From Pseudomonas uvaldensis (lineage in GTDB: Bacteria; Pseudomonadota; Gammaproteobacteria; Pseudomonadales; Pseudomonadaceae): DNA of 64,000 nt. The notes under the pieces are model-generated. The model did no database searches and was not told the DNA's origin. It saw nothing but the letters and a program-made list of their open reading frames with translations. Position numbers and translations under genes: made by a program. Location: NCBI RefSeq assembly GCF_021271205.1, contig NZ_JAIWKS010000008.1, forward strand, positions 124,001-188,000, read 5' to 3'. Shown in pieces: positions 8,515 to 18,140 of this stretch. The first letter of the stretch is position 1, and each line of letters begins with the position of its first letter.

Positions 8515-8922
8515 TCAGTGCTTACTGTCCTGATCCGACAGCGCAAGCAATTGTTTTTCCTGGTTCCAGTCGAACGGTTCGTCATTCTGTTCGGCTTCGA
8601 AACGGCGCTCTTCCAATGCCTGGTACAGGCTGATTTCTTCGTCGGGCATGTAGTGCAGGCAATCACCGCCGAAGTACCACAGCAGGTCGCGAGGCACGAG
8701 GTGAGCGACCTGTGGATAACGAACGATCACCTGGCACAGCAGGTCCTGGCCGAGGTATTGGCTTTCGATCGGATCGACGGGCAATTGGGCCCGCAGTTCA
8801 TCGAAGCGCTCCAGGAACAAGGCATGGCTTTCTTCGGGAACCTGTTCGGCCTCACCCACGGCGACCAGGATGCTGCGCAAATGGTCAAGCAAGACAAGGT
8901 GATCGGCAACGACATTGGACAC
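8515..8922 (-). CDS. conserved protein of the PA2817 family
   Basis: A 135-residue acidic soluble protein without signal or membrane segments, starting MSNVVADHLVLLDHLRSI and containing YFGGDCLHYMPDEEI. It resembles the small protein encoded next to a fadE-type gene in P. aeruginosa. Its function is unknown. I chose GTG 8922, with GAGGA nine bases upstream, over the longer TTG start at 8943, which lies inside the terminator stem at 8942-8980. That terminator separates it from fadE, so it is probably transcribed from its own start. Confidence 0.75.
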   Translation of the reverse strand: MSNVVADHLVLLDHLRSILVAVGEAEQVPEESHALFLERFDELRAQLPVDPIESQYLGQDLLCQVIVRYPQVAHLVPRDLLWYFGGDCLHYMPDEEISLYQALEERRFEAEQNDEPFDWNQEKQLLALSDQDSKH

Positions 8923-8941
8923 GAGATAAGTCCTCAAGAGC

Positions 8942-8980
8942 AAAACGGGCGCAGGAGTATAAAGCCACTGCGCCCGTTTT
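8942..8980. terminator. terminator downstream of fadE
   Basis: AAAACGGGCGCAG (8942-8954) and CTGCGCCCGTTTT (8968-8980) form a perfect 13-bp stem with T-runs in both directions. It lies just after fadE on the - strand. Confidence 0.9.
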
Positions 8981-9005
8981 TACATGGTGGTGCCGGTCGG
9001 CGTGA

Positions 9006-11453
9006 TCAGCGGACTCTGGCCTCGGCGAGTGTCAGCGCCTCCTTGTCGAAATCATCCACATCGATGACCTTGCGTCGTGCCGCTTCGGCCGCTCTCAGGG
9101 CCTCGGCTTCGCCGGCCTGCAGCACGCCGGCTTCGAGGGCCGCCTCGATAAGAGGTTCGCCTGGGGCCGGGTTGAGCTGGTCCTGCTTGAGCGCCGTGTG
9201 GATTTTCTTCTGCGTCGGTCGGGCGGCCGACAGCAGGTCGACGGCATGCTGCAGAGCGCCCACCGGATCGTCTGCGGATTGAGGGCGGTAGCAACCTTGC
9301 AGCAGCTCCTCCAGGGTTGGATCGCCCTTGGGTCGACCGATGACCGCCGCTACTTCGGCATCCAATCGGTCGCTCGGGCCTTTATGGCGGCGGCCGAAGG
9401 GGAACACCACGCAGCGCAACAGGCAGCCCAGCGCCCGGTTAGGGAAGTTGCCGAGCAATTCATCCAGCGCACGCTCCGACTGGCCCAGGCTTTCTTCCAT
9501 GGCCCAGGTGAACAGCGGGGCCATGTGGTCTGGCGAGTCGAGGTCGTGGTACCGCTTGAGCGCGGCACTGGCCAGGTACAAGTGGCTCAAGACATCGCCC
9601 AGGCGCGCCGACAGGCGTTCGCGTCGTTTGAGTTCGCCGCCCAGCAGCATCATGCTCAGGTCCGCCAACAGGGCGAATGCCGCAGACTGTCGATTAAGGG
9701 CGCGGAAATAACCCTGGCTCAGGTCGTTGCCGGGCGCTCGCTCGAAATGCCCCAGCCCCAGATTCAGCACCAGGGTGCTGGCGGCATTGCTGATAGCGAA
9801 ACCGATGTGCTTGAGCAGCAACCGGTCGAACTCGATCAGCGCCTGGTCTTTATCCTCGCGGGTCGCCAGGGCCATTTCCTTGAGCACGAAGGGGTGGCAA
9901 CGGATCGCCCCCTGTCCGAAGATCATCAGGTTGCGCGACAGGATGTTCGCTCCTTCCACGGTGATGAAGATCGGTGCGCCTTGCCAACTGCGGCCCAGGT
10001 AATTGTTCGGGCCCATGATGATGCCCTTGCCGCCATGCACATCCATGGCGTGGCTGATGCATTCGCGGCCGCGCTCGGTCAGGTGGTACTTGAGGATGGC
10101 CGAGAGTACCGAGGGCTTTTCCCCCAGGTCCACCGCGTTGGCGGTCAGCATGCGCGCGGCATCCATCAGCCAGGCGTTGCCGCCGATACGCGCCATGGCT
10201 TCCTGGATACCTTCGAAGGCCGACAACGGTACGTTGAACTGCTCCCGCACCTGGGTGTACTGGCCGGTGACCAGGCTGGTGAACTTCGCCGCCCCGGTCC
10301 CCACGGCCGGCAGGGAAATCGAGCGCCCCACCGACAGGCAGTTCATCAACATCATCCAGCCCTTGCCGAGCATGGGCTGGCCGCCGATGAGGAAATCCAG
10401 CGGGATGAACACATCCTTGCCCCAGTTCGGTCCGTTCATGAATGCCGCGCCGAGGGGCAGGTGGCGACGACCAATGTGGACGCCGGGAGTGTCGGTGGGA
10501 ATCAGGGCAAGGCTGATGCCCAGGTCTTCTTCGTCGCCCAGCAGGTGGTCGGGGTCATAGGCCTTGAATGCGAGGCCGAGGAGAGTCGCCACCGGTCCGA
10601 GAGTGATGTACCGCTTCTCCCAGTTCAGACGCAGGCCGAGGGTTTCCTGACCTTGCCATTGGCCCTTGCAGACGATGCCGGTATCGGGCATCGCCCCGGC
10701 GTCGGAGCCGGCCAGCGGCCCGGTCAAGGCAAAGCACGGGATATCCTCGCCGCGGGCCAGGCGCGGCAGGTAATGGTCGCGTTGTTCGTCGGTGCCGTAG
10801 TGCAGTAACAGTTCCGCCGGGCCAAGGGAGTTGGGGACCATGACGGTGGACGCCAGGTCACCGCTGCGGGTCGCCAGTTTCATTGCCACCTGGGAGTGGG
10901 CATAGGCGGAGAAGCCCTTGCCACCGTAGGCCTTTGGAATGATCAGGGCAAAGAATCCGTGTTCCTTGATGTGGGCCCAGGCTTCGGGCGGCAGGTCCAT
11001 GGCCTGGCCGATCTGCCAATCGCTGACCATGGCGCAGAGTTCTTCGGTGGGGCCGTCGAGGAAGGCCTGCTCCTCCTCGGTCAATTGCACCTTGGGGTAA
11101 GCGAGCAAGGTGTCCCAGTCGGGCCGGCCGCTGAACAGCTCGCCGTCCCACCATACCGTGCCGGCATCGATGGCGTCGCGTTCGGTTTCCGACATCGGCG
11201 GCAGGGTTTTCTGGAACCAGTCGAACATCGGCGCGCTGAAATATCTGCGGCGCAGGTCCGGCAGCAGCAGCGGGGCCGCAATGACGCCGAGCAGCACCCA
11301 CAGGACCAGCATCAGCCAACCGGGCGCAGGACTGAAGATGCCCATGGCCAGCAGGTAGACCGCGACGACACCCAGCACGGGTAGCGGGGCGATGCGCCGA
11401 TGCGCCAGCCAGGCGATCCCGACGACCAGGACCAGTATCCACAACAACAGCAT
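9006..11453 (-). CDS. fadE: FadE-type acyl-CoA dehydrogenase
   Basis: An 815-residue enzyme, the length of E. coli FadE (about 814). Hydrophobic segments at residues about 1-65 anchor it to the membrane. The acyl-CoA dehydrogenase core follows (KAYGGKGFSAYAHSQ, CFALTGPLAGSDAGAMPD), with the probable catalytic Glu in FITVEGANILSRNLMIFGQG, then a FadE-specific C-terminal domain. It catalyses the first dehydrogenation in fatty-acid beta-oxidation. ATG 11453 has GGAGG upstream (CACGGAGGATTAAAT); a TTG further upstream is rejected. A divergent 300-nt region separates it from the next + strand gene. Confidence 0.95.
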   Translation of the reverse strand: MLLLWILVLVVGIAWLAHRRIAPLPVLGVVAVYLLAMGIFSPAPGWLMLVLWVLLGVIAAPLLLPDLRRRYFSAPMFDWFQKTLPPMSETERDAIDAGTVWWDGELFSGRPDWDTLLAYPKVQLTEEEQAFLDGPTEELCAMVSDWQIGQAMDLPPEAWAHIKEHGFFALIIPKAYGGKGFSAYAHSQVAMKLATRSGDLASTVMVPNSLGPAELLLHYGTDEQRDHYLPRLARGEDIPCFALTGPLAGSDAGAMPDTGIVCKGQWQGQETLGLRLNWEKRYITLGPVATLLGLAFKAYDPDHLLGDEEDLGISLALIPTDTPGVHIGRRHLPLGAAFMNGPNWGKDVFIPLDFLIGGQPMLGKGWMMLMNCLSVGRSISLPAVGTGAAKFTSLVTGQYTQVREQFNVPLSAFEGIQEAMARIGGNAWLMDAARMLTANAVDLGEKPSVLSAILKYHLTERGRECISHAMDVHGGKGIIMGPNNYLGRSWQGAPIFITVEGANILSRNLMIFGQGAIRCHPFVLKEMALATREDKDQALIEFDRLLLKHIGFAISNAASTLVLNLGLGHFERAPGNDLSQGYFRALNRQSAAFALLADLSMMLLGGELKRRERLSARLGDVLSHLYLASAALKRYHDLDSPDHMAPLFTWAMEESLGQSERALDELLGNFPNRALGCLLRCVVFPFGRRHKGPSDRLDAEVAAVIGRPKGDPTLEELLQGCYRPQSADDPVGALQHAVDLLSAARPTQKKIHTALKQDQLNPAPGEPLIEAALEAGVLQAGEAEALRAAEAARRKVIDVDDFDKEALTLAEARVR

Positions 11454-11760
11454 ATTTAATCCTCCGTGAACCAAGGCAAGACCGACCCCCAGAGCTTAGA
11501 CGGCATCGGTCAATCCGGCGGTCAGTGCGATGTGATGGGTTTCGTGGGAAATCTCGCATGCGTTACGCCAGTCTGGTTGGCAACAGCCGTGGGAAATCGT
11601 TCGCCGAAAAGGAGAGAAATCGCCATTGTTTGGCCGAAACGCCGTTATCGCTGCATCAGGGCTGTGGATAGACTCAGCGTTTCCCTGATGCCGTAGCGTT
11701 GCGCCGGTGCAGGAGCAAGTCCTGACCCTGCCAGCGGCGTTGCAGTGCGAGAGGTTTCCC

Positions 11761-12420
11761 ATGCAGCAATACCTGAACCCCGGCCGCTTCATCGACAGCG
11801 ATCATCCTGCGGTCATCGCGTTCGCCGAAACCCACCGCGGCACCGACCGCGATCCGACGGCGCAGGCGATCAGCCTGTATTACGCCGTGCGCGAGGCGGT
11901 GCGCTACAACCCCTACACCTTCAGCCGCGACCCGGCGACCCTGCGTGGCAGTCATGCACTGGCCTGTCGTGAAAGCTATTGCGTGCCCAAGGCGACGTTG
12001 TTGGCCGCCTGCGCCCGTCACTGTGGCATCCCGGCGCGGATTGGCCTGGCGGACGTCCGTAATCATCTATCCACGCCACGCCTGCTGGAATTGCTGCGCA
12101 GCGATGTGTTCGCGATGCACGGTTATACCGAGCTGTACCTGAGCGACCGCTGGGTCAAGGCTACACCGGCCTTCAACCAGGGGTTGTGTGAATTGTTCGA
12201 CGTCGCGCCCCTGGAATTCGATGGTCGTCATGACAGCATCTTCCATCCTTTCAATCGCCAGGGAGCGCGGTCGATGGAATATGTCACCGACCATGGTCCT
12301 TTCCCCGACGTGCCCGAAACCTTCTTTTTCGAGCATCTGGAAAAATGCTATCCGCACCTGTTCCAGGATCGACTGCCGCCCCTGCTGGGCGATATGCAGG
12401 GCGATTTGAGTCGTGGCTGA
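11761..12420 (+). CDS. transglutaminase-like domain protein
   Basis: A 219-residue soluble protein. The transglutaminase-like core is visible as AREAVRYNPYTF, then C-R-E-S-Y-C-V-P-K-A-T-L-L-A-A with the candidate nucleophile Cys in SYCVPK, and MHGYTELYLSDRWVKATPAFN carrying the His and a downstream polar residue. Members are putative cysteine peptidases or isomerases; the substrate is unknown. GAGAGG precedes ATG 11761. A GTG 54 nt upstream is possible. The GST gene follows after 44 nt, so co-transcription is likely. Confidence 0.75.
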   Translation: MQQYLNPGRFIDSDHPAVIAFAETHRGTDRDPTAQAISLYYAVREAVRYNPYTFSRDPATLRGSHALACRESYCVPKATLLAACARHCGIPARIGLADVRNHLSTPRLLELLRSDVFAMHGYTELYLSDRWVKATPAFNQGLCELFDVAPLEFDGRHDSIFHPFNRQGARSMEYVTDHGPFPDVPETFFFEHLEKCYPHLFQDRLPPLLGDMQGDLSRG

Positions 12421-12464
12421 TCCGGCGTATGCTGCTGCGGCACTTATCCATTGAGGAAGCCGTG

Positions 12465-13088
12465 ATGCTGAAGATCTGGGGTCGGAAAAATTCATCGAAT
12501 GTGCGCAAGGCGTTGTGGTGCGCCGAGGAACTGGGACTGGTGTTCGAGGCCATCGACGCCGGTGGTGCGTTCGGTGTGGTGGACACGCCCGAGTACCGTG
12601 CGAAGAACCCCAATGGTCGCGTCCCGATGATCGAGGACGACGGTTTCGTGCTTTGGGAATCCAATACCATCGTGCGGTACCTGATGGCTCGTCACGCATC
12701 CGGTTCGGCCTGGTATCCGACCGATGTCCAGGCCAGAGCCCAGGCTGAAAAATGGATGGACTGGACCACTTCCACCTTTGCCGATCCGTTTCGCACCGTG
12801 TTCTGGGGTGTCCTGCGCACGCCTGCCGAGCGGCAGGACTGGGCCGCCATCAAATCGGCAATCCAGGTTTGCGAAGGGGTGCTGGCCGTGGCGGACCAGG
12901 CGCTGAGCGAGCAACCCTATCTCTCGGGTGATGAAATCGGCATGGGTGACATCCCCCTCGGCAGTTTCATCTATGCCTGGTTCGAGATGCCCATCGAGCG
13001 TGCCCGGCTGCCTCACCTGGAGGCCTGGTACGGGCGATTGCAACAGCGTCCCGCGTACCGTAAGGCGGTCATGACTGCGTTGACTTAA
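12465..13088 (+). CDS. glutathione S-transferase family protein
   Basis: A 207-residue protein. The N-terminal thioredoxin-fold domain (1-80) has NSSNVRKALWCAEELGL and NGRVPMIEDDGFVLWESNTIVRYL, including the cis-Pro and the Glu-Ser glutathione-binding pair. A C-terminal helical domain follows (EKWMDWTTSTF). It conjugates or reduces substrates with glutathione; the substrate is unknown. ATG 12465 has GAGGA upstream. The window holds a second, related GST at 56433-57065 (-), with the shared motifs VLWESNTI, RYL and QWMDW/KWMDW. Confidence 0.88.
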   Translation: MLKIWGRKNSSNVRKALWCAEELGLVFEAIDAGGAFGVVDTPEYRAKNPNGRVPMIEDDGFVLWESNTIVRYLMARHASGSAWYPTDVQARAQAEKWMDWTTSTFADPFRTVFWGVLRTPAERQDWAAIKSAIQVCEGVLAVADQALSEQPYLSGDEIGMGDIPLGSFIYAWFEMPIERARLPHLEAWYGRLQQRPAYRKAVMTALT

Positions 13089-13150
13089 TACTTACTATCG
13101 ACACGCTTGACTGTACTTGTGCGGCGACGCCAAGCACCATGGCCTCCCTA

Positions 13151-13290
13151 GGCTCTGTCTGAAAAGCCTCGATACTCGTTCATGCTGCGTTGAAAACCGG
13201 CTCGGAATGCTCATTTACTCCAGTAAACTCCGCTTCCTCGCCGTTTTTCACCTTGCCTGACCTTCGTCTCAAGACTTTTCAAACAGAGCC
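13151..13290. mobile_element. 140-bp MITE-like element
   Basis: Terminal inverted repeats GGCTCTGTCTGAAAAG (13151-13166) and CTTTTCAAACAGAGCC (13275-13290) match at 15 of 16 positions. The element is flanked on both sides by TA (13149-13150 and 13291-13292), consistent with a 2-bp target duplication. Inside lies a small palindrome TTTACT-cc-AGTAAA. It encodes no protein, so it would be a non-autonomous element moved by a transposase elsewhere, possibly IS5-type. It sits just before the ABC transporter gene. Confidence 0.65.
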
Positions 13291-13364
13291 TAATGCCAGT
13301 GGTTGTATTGCTCGCCGCTCGCCCTTATCTATTTGTTTCCTCCCTCTTGGTGCGTAAATCCGAT

Positions 13365-14297
13365 ATGAGTTCCGCTCTGTCCATCCGGCAGCTAACCAAA
13401 ACCTACGGCAACGGTTTCCAGGCCTTGAGTGGTATCGATCTGGATGTCGCCGAAGGTGATTTCTTCGCCTTGCTCGGCCCCAACGGCGCCGGCAAATCCA
13501 CCACCATCGGCATTCTGTCCACCCTGGTGAACAAAACCAGCGGCACGGTGAATGTCTTTGGTCATGACCTGGACCGCGAGCCCGCCGCGCTCAAGCGCTC
13601 CATCGGCGTGGTGCCCCAGGAGTTCAATTTCAACCAGTTCGAAAAGACCTTCGACATCGTCGTGACCCAGGCGGGTTACTACGGCATTCCACCGAAGATC
13701 GCCAACGAGCGTGCCGAGCGCTACCTGACCCAGTTAGGGCTGTGGGACAAGCGCGACGTGCCGTCCCGTTCGTTGTCCGGTGGCATGAAGCGGCGTTTGA
13801 TGATCGCCCGGGCCCTGGTGCATGAGCCGCGTCTGCTGATCCTCGATGAACCGACGGCGGGCGTGGACATCGAGCTGCGCCGTTCGATGTGGTCCTTCCT
13901 GACCGAGCTGAACCAGAAGGGCATCACGATCATCCTCACCACCCATTACCTGGAAGAGGCCGAACAGTTGTGCCGCAACATCGGCATCATCGACCACGGC
14001 ACCATCGTCGAAAATACCAGCATGCGCCAGTTGCTCAGCCAATTGCATGTGGAGACCTTCCTGCTGGACATCAAGGGAGATCTGAAGACAGCTCCTCAGC
14101 TGGTGGGTTACCCGACCCGGTTGGTGGACCACCACACCCTGGAGGTGCAGGTGGATAAAACCGTTGGCATTACCGGGCTGTTCACCCAACTGGCGCTGCA
14201 GAACATCGAAGTGCAAAGCCTGCGCAACAAGACCAATCGCCTCGAGGAGTTGTTCGTGTCCCTGGTGGAGAAAAACCTGGCGAAGGTGGCGGTATGA
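13365..14297 (+). CDS. yadG: YadG-type ABC exporter ATPase
   Basis: A 310-residue ABC ATPase. Walker A is GPNGAGKST (Lys44), the signature is SLSGGMKRRLMIARAL, Walker B is LLILDEPTAGVD, and the switch His is in TTHYLEEAE. It resembles E. coli YadG in length and its pairing with a YadH-like permease. The substrate is unknown. I chose the start at 13365 (MSSALSIRQL) because it begins the ABC domain, although its RBS is weak. An upstream ATG at 13293 would begin right at the MITE end. It overlaps the permease gene by 4 nt. Confidence 0.9.
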   Translation: MSSALSIRQLTKTYGNGFQALSGIDLDVAEGDFFALLGPNGAGKSTTIGILSTLVNKTSGTVNVFGHDLDREPAALKRSIGVVPQEFNFNQFEKTFDIVVTQAGYYGIPPKIANERAERYLTQLGLWDKRDVPSRSLSGGMKRRLMIARALVHEPRLLILDEPTAGVDIELRRSMWSFLTELNQKGITIILTTHYLEEAEQLCRNIGIIDHGTIVENTSMRQLLSQLHVETFLLDIKGDLKTAPQLVGYPTRLVDHHTLEVQVDKTVGITGLFTQLALQNIEVQSLRNKTNRLEELFVSLVEKNLAKVAV

Positions 14298-15073
14298 GTT
14301 CCGAATTCCGACCCAACCTCATTGCTCTCAATACCATCGTGTACCGTGAGGTTCGGCGTTTCATGCGGATCTGGCCGCAGACGTTGCTGCCGCCGGCCAT
14401 CACCATGGTTTTGTACTTCGTGATCTTCGGCAATCTGATCGGCCGGCAGATCGGCGACATGGGTGGCTTCACGTACATGGATTACATCGTGCCGGGTCTG
14501 ATCATGATGTCGGTGATCACCAACTCCTACGGCAACGTGGTGTCGAGTTTCTTCGGCAGCAAATTCCAGCGTTCCATCGAAGAGCTGATGGTCTCACCGG
14601 TTTCGCCCCACACGATCCTGATCGGCTTTACCCTGGGCGGTGTCTTGCGCGGCCTGGCGGTGGGCTTGATCGTGACCCTGCTGTCGTTGTTCTTTACCGA
14701 TCTGCAGGTGCACCACTTGGGAGTGACGATACTGGTGGTGGTGCTCACCGCGACGATCTTTTCGCTGCTGGGCTTCATCAATGCCGTGTTCGCGCGCAAC
14801 TTCGATGACATCTCCATCATTCCCACGTTCGTGCTCACGCCGCTGACTTACCTGGGCGGGGTGTTCTACTCCATCTCGCTGCTGCCACCGTTCTGGCAGA
14901 CCGTGTCCCTGGCCAACCCGGTGCTGCACATGGTCAACGCCTTCCGCTACGGGATCCTCGGGGTTTCGGACATCAGGATCAGCATCGCGATCACCTTTAT
15001 GCTGGTGGCGACGGTGGTGCTCTATATCGGTTGCGCCCGGTTGCTGGTGAGCGGACGCGGGATGCGGACATAA
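14294..15073 (+). CDS. yadH: YadH-type ABC-2 permease
   Basis: A 259-residue ABC-2 type membrane protein with six predicted helices. Motifs shared with E. coli YadH are RFMRIWPQTLLPPAITM, YFVIFGNLIG, DYIVPGLIMMSVITNSY, FDDISIIPTFVLTPLTYLGG (split as seen) and SLLPPFWQ. It pairs with the preceding ATPase to form an exporter. The start ATG overlaps the ATPase stop (ATGA). A strong terminator follows. Confidence 0.92.
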   Translation: MSSEFRPNLIALNTIVYREVRRFMRIWPQTLLPPAITMVLYFVIFGNLIGRQIGDMGGFTYMDYIVPGLIMMSVITNSYGNVVSSFFGSKFQRSIEELMVSPVSPHTILIGFTLGGVLRGLAVGLIVTLLSLFFTDLQVHHLGVTILVVVLTATIFSLLGFINAVFARNFDDISIIPTFVLTPLTYLGGVFYSISLLPPFWQTVSLANPVLHMVNAFRYGILGVSDIRISIAITFMLVATVVLYIGCARLLVSGRGMRT

Positions 15074-15102
15074 CGGGCTGCGCATTTACCCTTGCCCCAT
15101 TG

Positions 15103-15130
15103 AAAAGGCCTCCGATCAGGGAGGCCTTTT
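15103..15130. terminator. terminator between yadH and the DUF2062 gene
   Basis: AAAAGGCCTCC (15103-15113) and GGAGGCCTTTT (15120-15130) form a perfect 11-bp stem with a 6-nt loop. It serves both converging genes. Confidence 0.92.
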
Positions 15131-15136
15131 TGTATT

Positions 15137-15652
15137 TCACTGCCGTCTTTTCTTGCGCTTTTTCCATTGCCGGGCCACCCACCAGCGCCAGTAGCTCATG
15201 GTCACGAAATACGCAAGGACGCCGAGCACCAGGCCGGTCACCACCGAGCCCAGCAGGAACGGTCGCCACAAAGTGGACAACTGGTCGGTGATCCATGCCC
15301 AGGTCAGTTCATCGGGTAGGGTCCGGGCAGGAACGTCCATCAGCCAGGCACCGGTCTGGTAGGTGCAGAAAAACACCGCCGGCATGGTGATGGGATTGGT
15401 CAGCCAGACCAGGCTCACCGCAATGGGAATATTGCCCCGTACCGTGACGGCCAGCGCGGCGGCCAGCAGCATTTGCAGAGGGATGGGCAGGAACGCGGCG
15501 AACAGACCGACGGCCATAGCCCGGGCCACGGAGTGGCGATTGAGGTGCCAAAGGTTGGGATCGTGCAGCAGGGTGCCGAGAAAGCGTAAGGATTTGTGTT
15601 CCCGAATGCTCGCTGGGTCTGGCATGTAACGTTTGAATAAGCGCCGGGGCAT
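15137..15652 (-). CDS. DUF2062 membrane protein
   Basis: A 171-residue protein starting MPRRLFKRYMPDPASIREHKSL. DUF2062 features include LNRHSVARAMAVGLF, PIPLQMLLAAALA, N-I-P-I-A-V-S-L-V-W-L-T-N-P-I-T-M-P and two or three membrane helices. The tail is very basic (WKKRKKRRQ). Its function is unknown; the family is found beside comEC in Pseudomonas. GAGAAG precedes the chosen ATG at 15652; the longer frame to 15733 lacks such a site. It is divergent from comEC. Confidence 0.85.
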   Translation of the reverse strand: MPRRLFKRYMPDPASIREHKSLRFLGTLLHDPNLWHLNRHSVARAMAVGLFAAFLPIPLQMLLAAALAVTVRGNIPIAVSLVWLTNPITMPAVFFCTYQTGAWLMDVPARTLPDELTWAWITDQLSTLWRPFLLGSVVTGLVLGVLAYFVTMSYWRWWVARQWKKRKKRRQ

Positions 15653-15798
15653 AAGGCTTCTCGGTCGATGCAAGGCAATAAAGCCGCAAGTATGTCCGGA
15701 TTCTAAGAGCGGCAGATTCAGACTTTGTGACAATTGATAACGGCCACGGTGCCGCTGACCGACTATGCCTTGAGTGGGAAGCTCTCAAGGAAGGGGTT

Positions 15799-18033
15799 AT
15801 GCGCACGGGGATGGTCGCGCTTGCACTGGGGCTGTTGGCCCCATTTTTTTTGCCAGTATTGCCACCCTTGTGGGTGATTGCCGCCATGCCGGTTCTGGCG
15901 TTGATGGTTCTGCCGTTTCGAACCTATCCGCTGGGCTTCTGGCTGCTGGGGTTGGCCTGGGCCTGCCTGGTAGCACAGTGGGCACTGGATGATCGTTTGC
16001 CTATGGCGCTCGATGGCGAAACCCGGTGGGTCGAAGGACGGGTCGTGGGTTTGCCGCAACAAGGCGACGGTGTGGTGCGTTTCGAGCTGGCCGATATCCG
16101 TTCACGGCGCACCCGGTTGCCGTCGAGGATGCGCCTGGCCTGGTTTGGCGGGCCGCCTGTCAGCAATGGCGAACAATGGCGATTGGCGGTGAAGCTAAAG
16201 CGGCCGGCCGGGCTGCGCAATCCGCACGGTTTCGATTATGAGGCATGGCTGTTGAGCCGAGGGATCGGAGCCACCGGTGTCATCAAGGACGGTCATCGCC
16301 TGCAATCGGCCCGGGGGTCGTGGCGCGACGGGGTTCGCCAAGCGCTTGCGCAGGTCAATGCCCAGGGACGCACCGGCGCGCTGATGGCATTGGTCCTGGG
16401 CGACGGTGCGGGCTTGAGTCGTGACGATTGGCAGGTGCTGCAGGACACCGGTACCGTCCACTTGCTGGTGATTTCCGGACAGCACATTGGCTTGCTCGCC
16501 GGCCTGGTGTACGTGCTGGTGGCCGGCGCCGCACGTTATGGCGTATGGCCGGTGCGTCTGCCGTGGTTGCCCTGGGCGTGCGGCCTGGCGTTCAGTGCGG
16601 CGTTGGGCTACGGCTTGCTCGCGGGCTTCGAGGTGCCGGTGCGACGGGCCTGCGCAATGCTCGGGCTGATGCTGTTGTGGCGCCTGCGCTTGCGGCACCC
16701 GGATCCGTGGTGGGCGTGGTTGCTGGCTTTCGATGGCGTGCTGGTGTTCGATCCGCTGGCCAGTTTGCGACCGGGGTTCTGGTTGTCTTTCGCCGCGGTC
16801 GCGATCCTGATGTTTACCTTCGGCGGGCGCCTCGGCCCTTGGCGGTGGTGGCAGACCTGGACCCGCGCCCAGTGGCTGGTTGCGGTGGGGTTGTGCCCGT
16901 TATTGCTGGCATTGGGTTTGCCGGTCAGTCTGAGCGGGCCGTTGGTGAATCTCGTCGCGGTGCCCTGGATCAGTCTGTTGGTATTGCCGTTGGCGCTCCT
17001 TGGCACGGCATCGTTGTCGGTGCCGTTCATCGGCGATGGGTTGTTGTGGCTCGCCGGTGGTTTGCTTGAGCTGTTGTTCAAGGGGTTGGCACTGGTAGCA
17101 GGGGGGATGCCGGCATGGATTCCTGTTCCGGTCCCTCTATGGGCCTGGTGTATCGCCGCGCTTGGCGCGTTCCTGTTGTTGCTGCCCTCCGGCGTGCCGT
17201 TGCGCCTGCTGGGTTGGCCGATGGTGTCGCTGATGGTGTTCGCACCACGGCAAGAAGTGCCGGCAGGGCGCGCCGAAATCTGGCAGTTGGACGTGGGCCA
17301 GGGGTTGGCGGTGCTGGTGCGCACCCATCGCCATGTCTTGCTGTATGACACAGGGCCGCGCTTTGGCGATGCCGATGCAGGCGCGCGTGTCGTGCTGCCA
17401 ACCCTGCGCAAGTTGGGTGTGCGCGGGCTGGACCTGATGTTGATCAGTCATGCCGACGCCGATCATGCCGGCGGCGCCCTGTCGGTGCTCAATGGGTTGC
17501 CCGCGAGCCGGGTCATCAGCGGCGACCCTGTCGCGTTGCCTGCCGCGCTACAGGCCCAGCCTTGCGAGAACGACGAGCAATGGGAATGGGACGGGGTCAG
17601 GTTCCGGTTGTGGCGCTGGTCGTCTGCCCTGGAAAGCAATCAGAAGTCGTGCGTCTTGTTGGTCGAGGCCGGTGGCGAGCGGTTGCTGCTGACCGGTGAC
17701 ATCGATAGTCATGCCGAGCGCGCTCTGCTCGAAGGGCCTCTGGCAGTCCCGATCCAATGGTTGGCCGCACCTCATCACGGCAGTCGCAGCTCGTCGTCGA
17801 TGGCATTGCTCTCGCGTCTGACTCCTCACTCGGTCTTGATTTCCAGAGGGCAGGGCAACGCGTTCGGCCATCCCCATCCCCGAGTGATGGCCCGGTATCA
17901 GCGGCTGGGCATGGCAATCTACGACAGTGCGGAACAGGGCGCCATTCGTCTGCAACTGGGCGCGTTCGAACCGCCGGTTACCCAGGTCGGGCAGCGCCGC
18001 TACTGGCGCGACCCGCCGTCTGCGCGGCCATGA
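15799..18033 (+). CDS. comEC: ComEC/Rec2 DNA uptake channel
   Basis: A 744-residue polytopic inner-membrane protein that passes single-stranded DNA into the cytoplasm during natural transformation. An N-terminal pair of helices and DUF4131-like region is followed by the competence domain (DTGTVHLLVISGQHIGLLAGL and about eight helices). A C-terminal metallo-beta-lactamase domain carries LMLISHADADHAGG, LLLTGDIDSHAE and APHHGSRSS. Length and domain order are normal. ATG 15799 has AGGAAGGGG directly upstream. Confidence 0.93.
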   Translation: MRTGMVALALGLLAPFFLPVLPPLWVIAAMPVLALMVLPFRTYPLGFWLLGLAWACLVAQWALDDRLPMALDGETRWVEGRVVGLPQQGDGVVRFELADIRSRRTRLPSRMRLAWFGGPPVSNGEQWRLAVKLKRPAGLRNPHGFDYEAWLLSRGIGATGVIKDGHRLQSARGSWRDGVRQALAQVNAQGRTGALMALVLGDGAGLSRDDWQVLQDTGTVHLLVISGQHIGLLAGLVYVLVAGAARYGVWPVRLPWLPWACGLAFSAALGYGLLAGFEVPVRRACAMLGLMLLWRLRLRHPDPWWAWLLAFDGVLVFDPLASLRPGFWLSFAAVAILMFTFGGRLGPWRWWQTWTRAQWLVAVGLCPLLLALGLPVSLSGPLVNLVAVPWISLLVLPLALLGTASLSVPFIGDGLLWLAGGLLELLFKGLALVAGGMPAWIPVPVPLWAWCIAALGAFLLLLPSGVPLRLLGWPMVSLMVFAPRQEVPAGRAEIWQLDVGQGLAVLVRTHRHVLLYDTGPRFGDADAGARVVLPTLRKLGVRGLDLMLISHADADHAGGALSVLNGLPASRVISGDPVALPAALQAQPCENDEQWEWDGVRFRLWRWSSALESNQKSCVLLVEAGGERLLLTGDIDSHAERALLEGPLAVPIQWLAAPHHGSRSSSSMALLSRLTPHSVLISRGQGNAFGHPHPRVMARYQRLGMAIYDSAEQGAIRLQLGAFEPPVTQVGQRRYWRDPPSARP

Positions 18034-18140
18034 CGCCAGTGTTGATCCAGGTCGCTTCATGACGCAGTTATCGGCGGGCCGAGCCTGCATGCTCGGTTCT
18101 GTATGATAAAGTGGCGCACTTTTTCGAGGGGGCTGTCACT

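Noticed and set aside
9198..10808. 536-codon open frame on the + strand
   Set aside because: Fully antisense to fadE, which has clear family motifs; the frame shows none.
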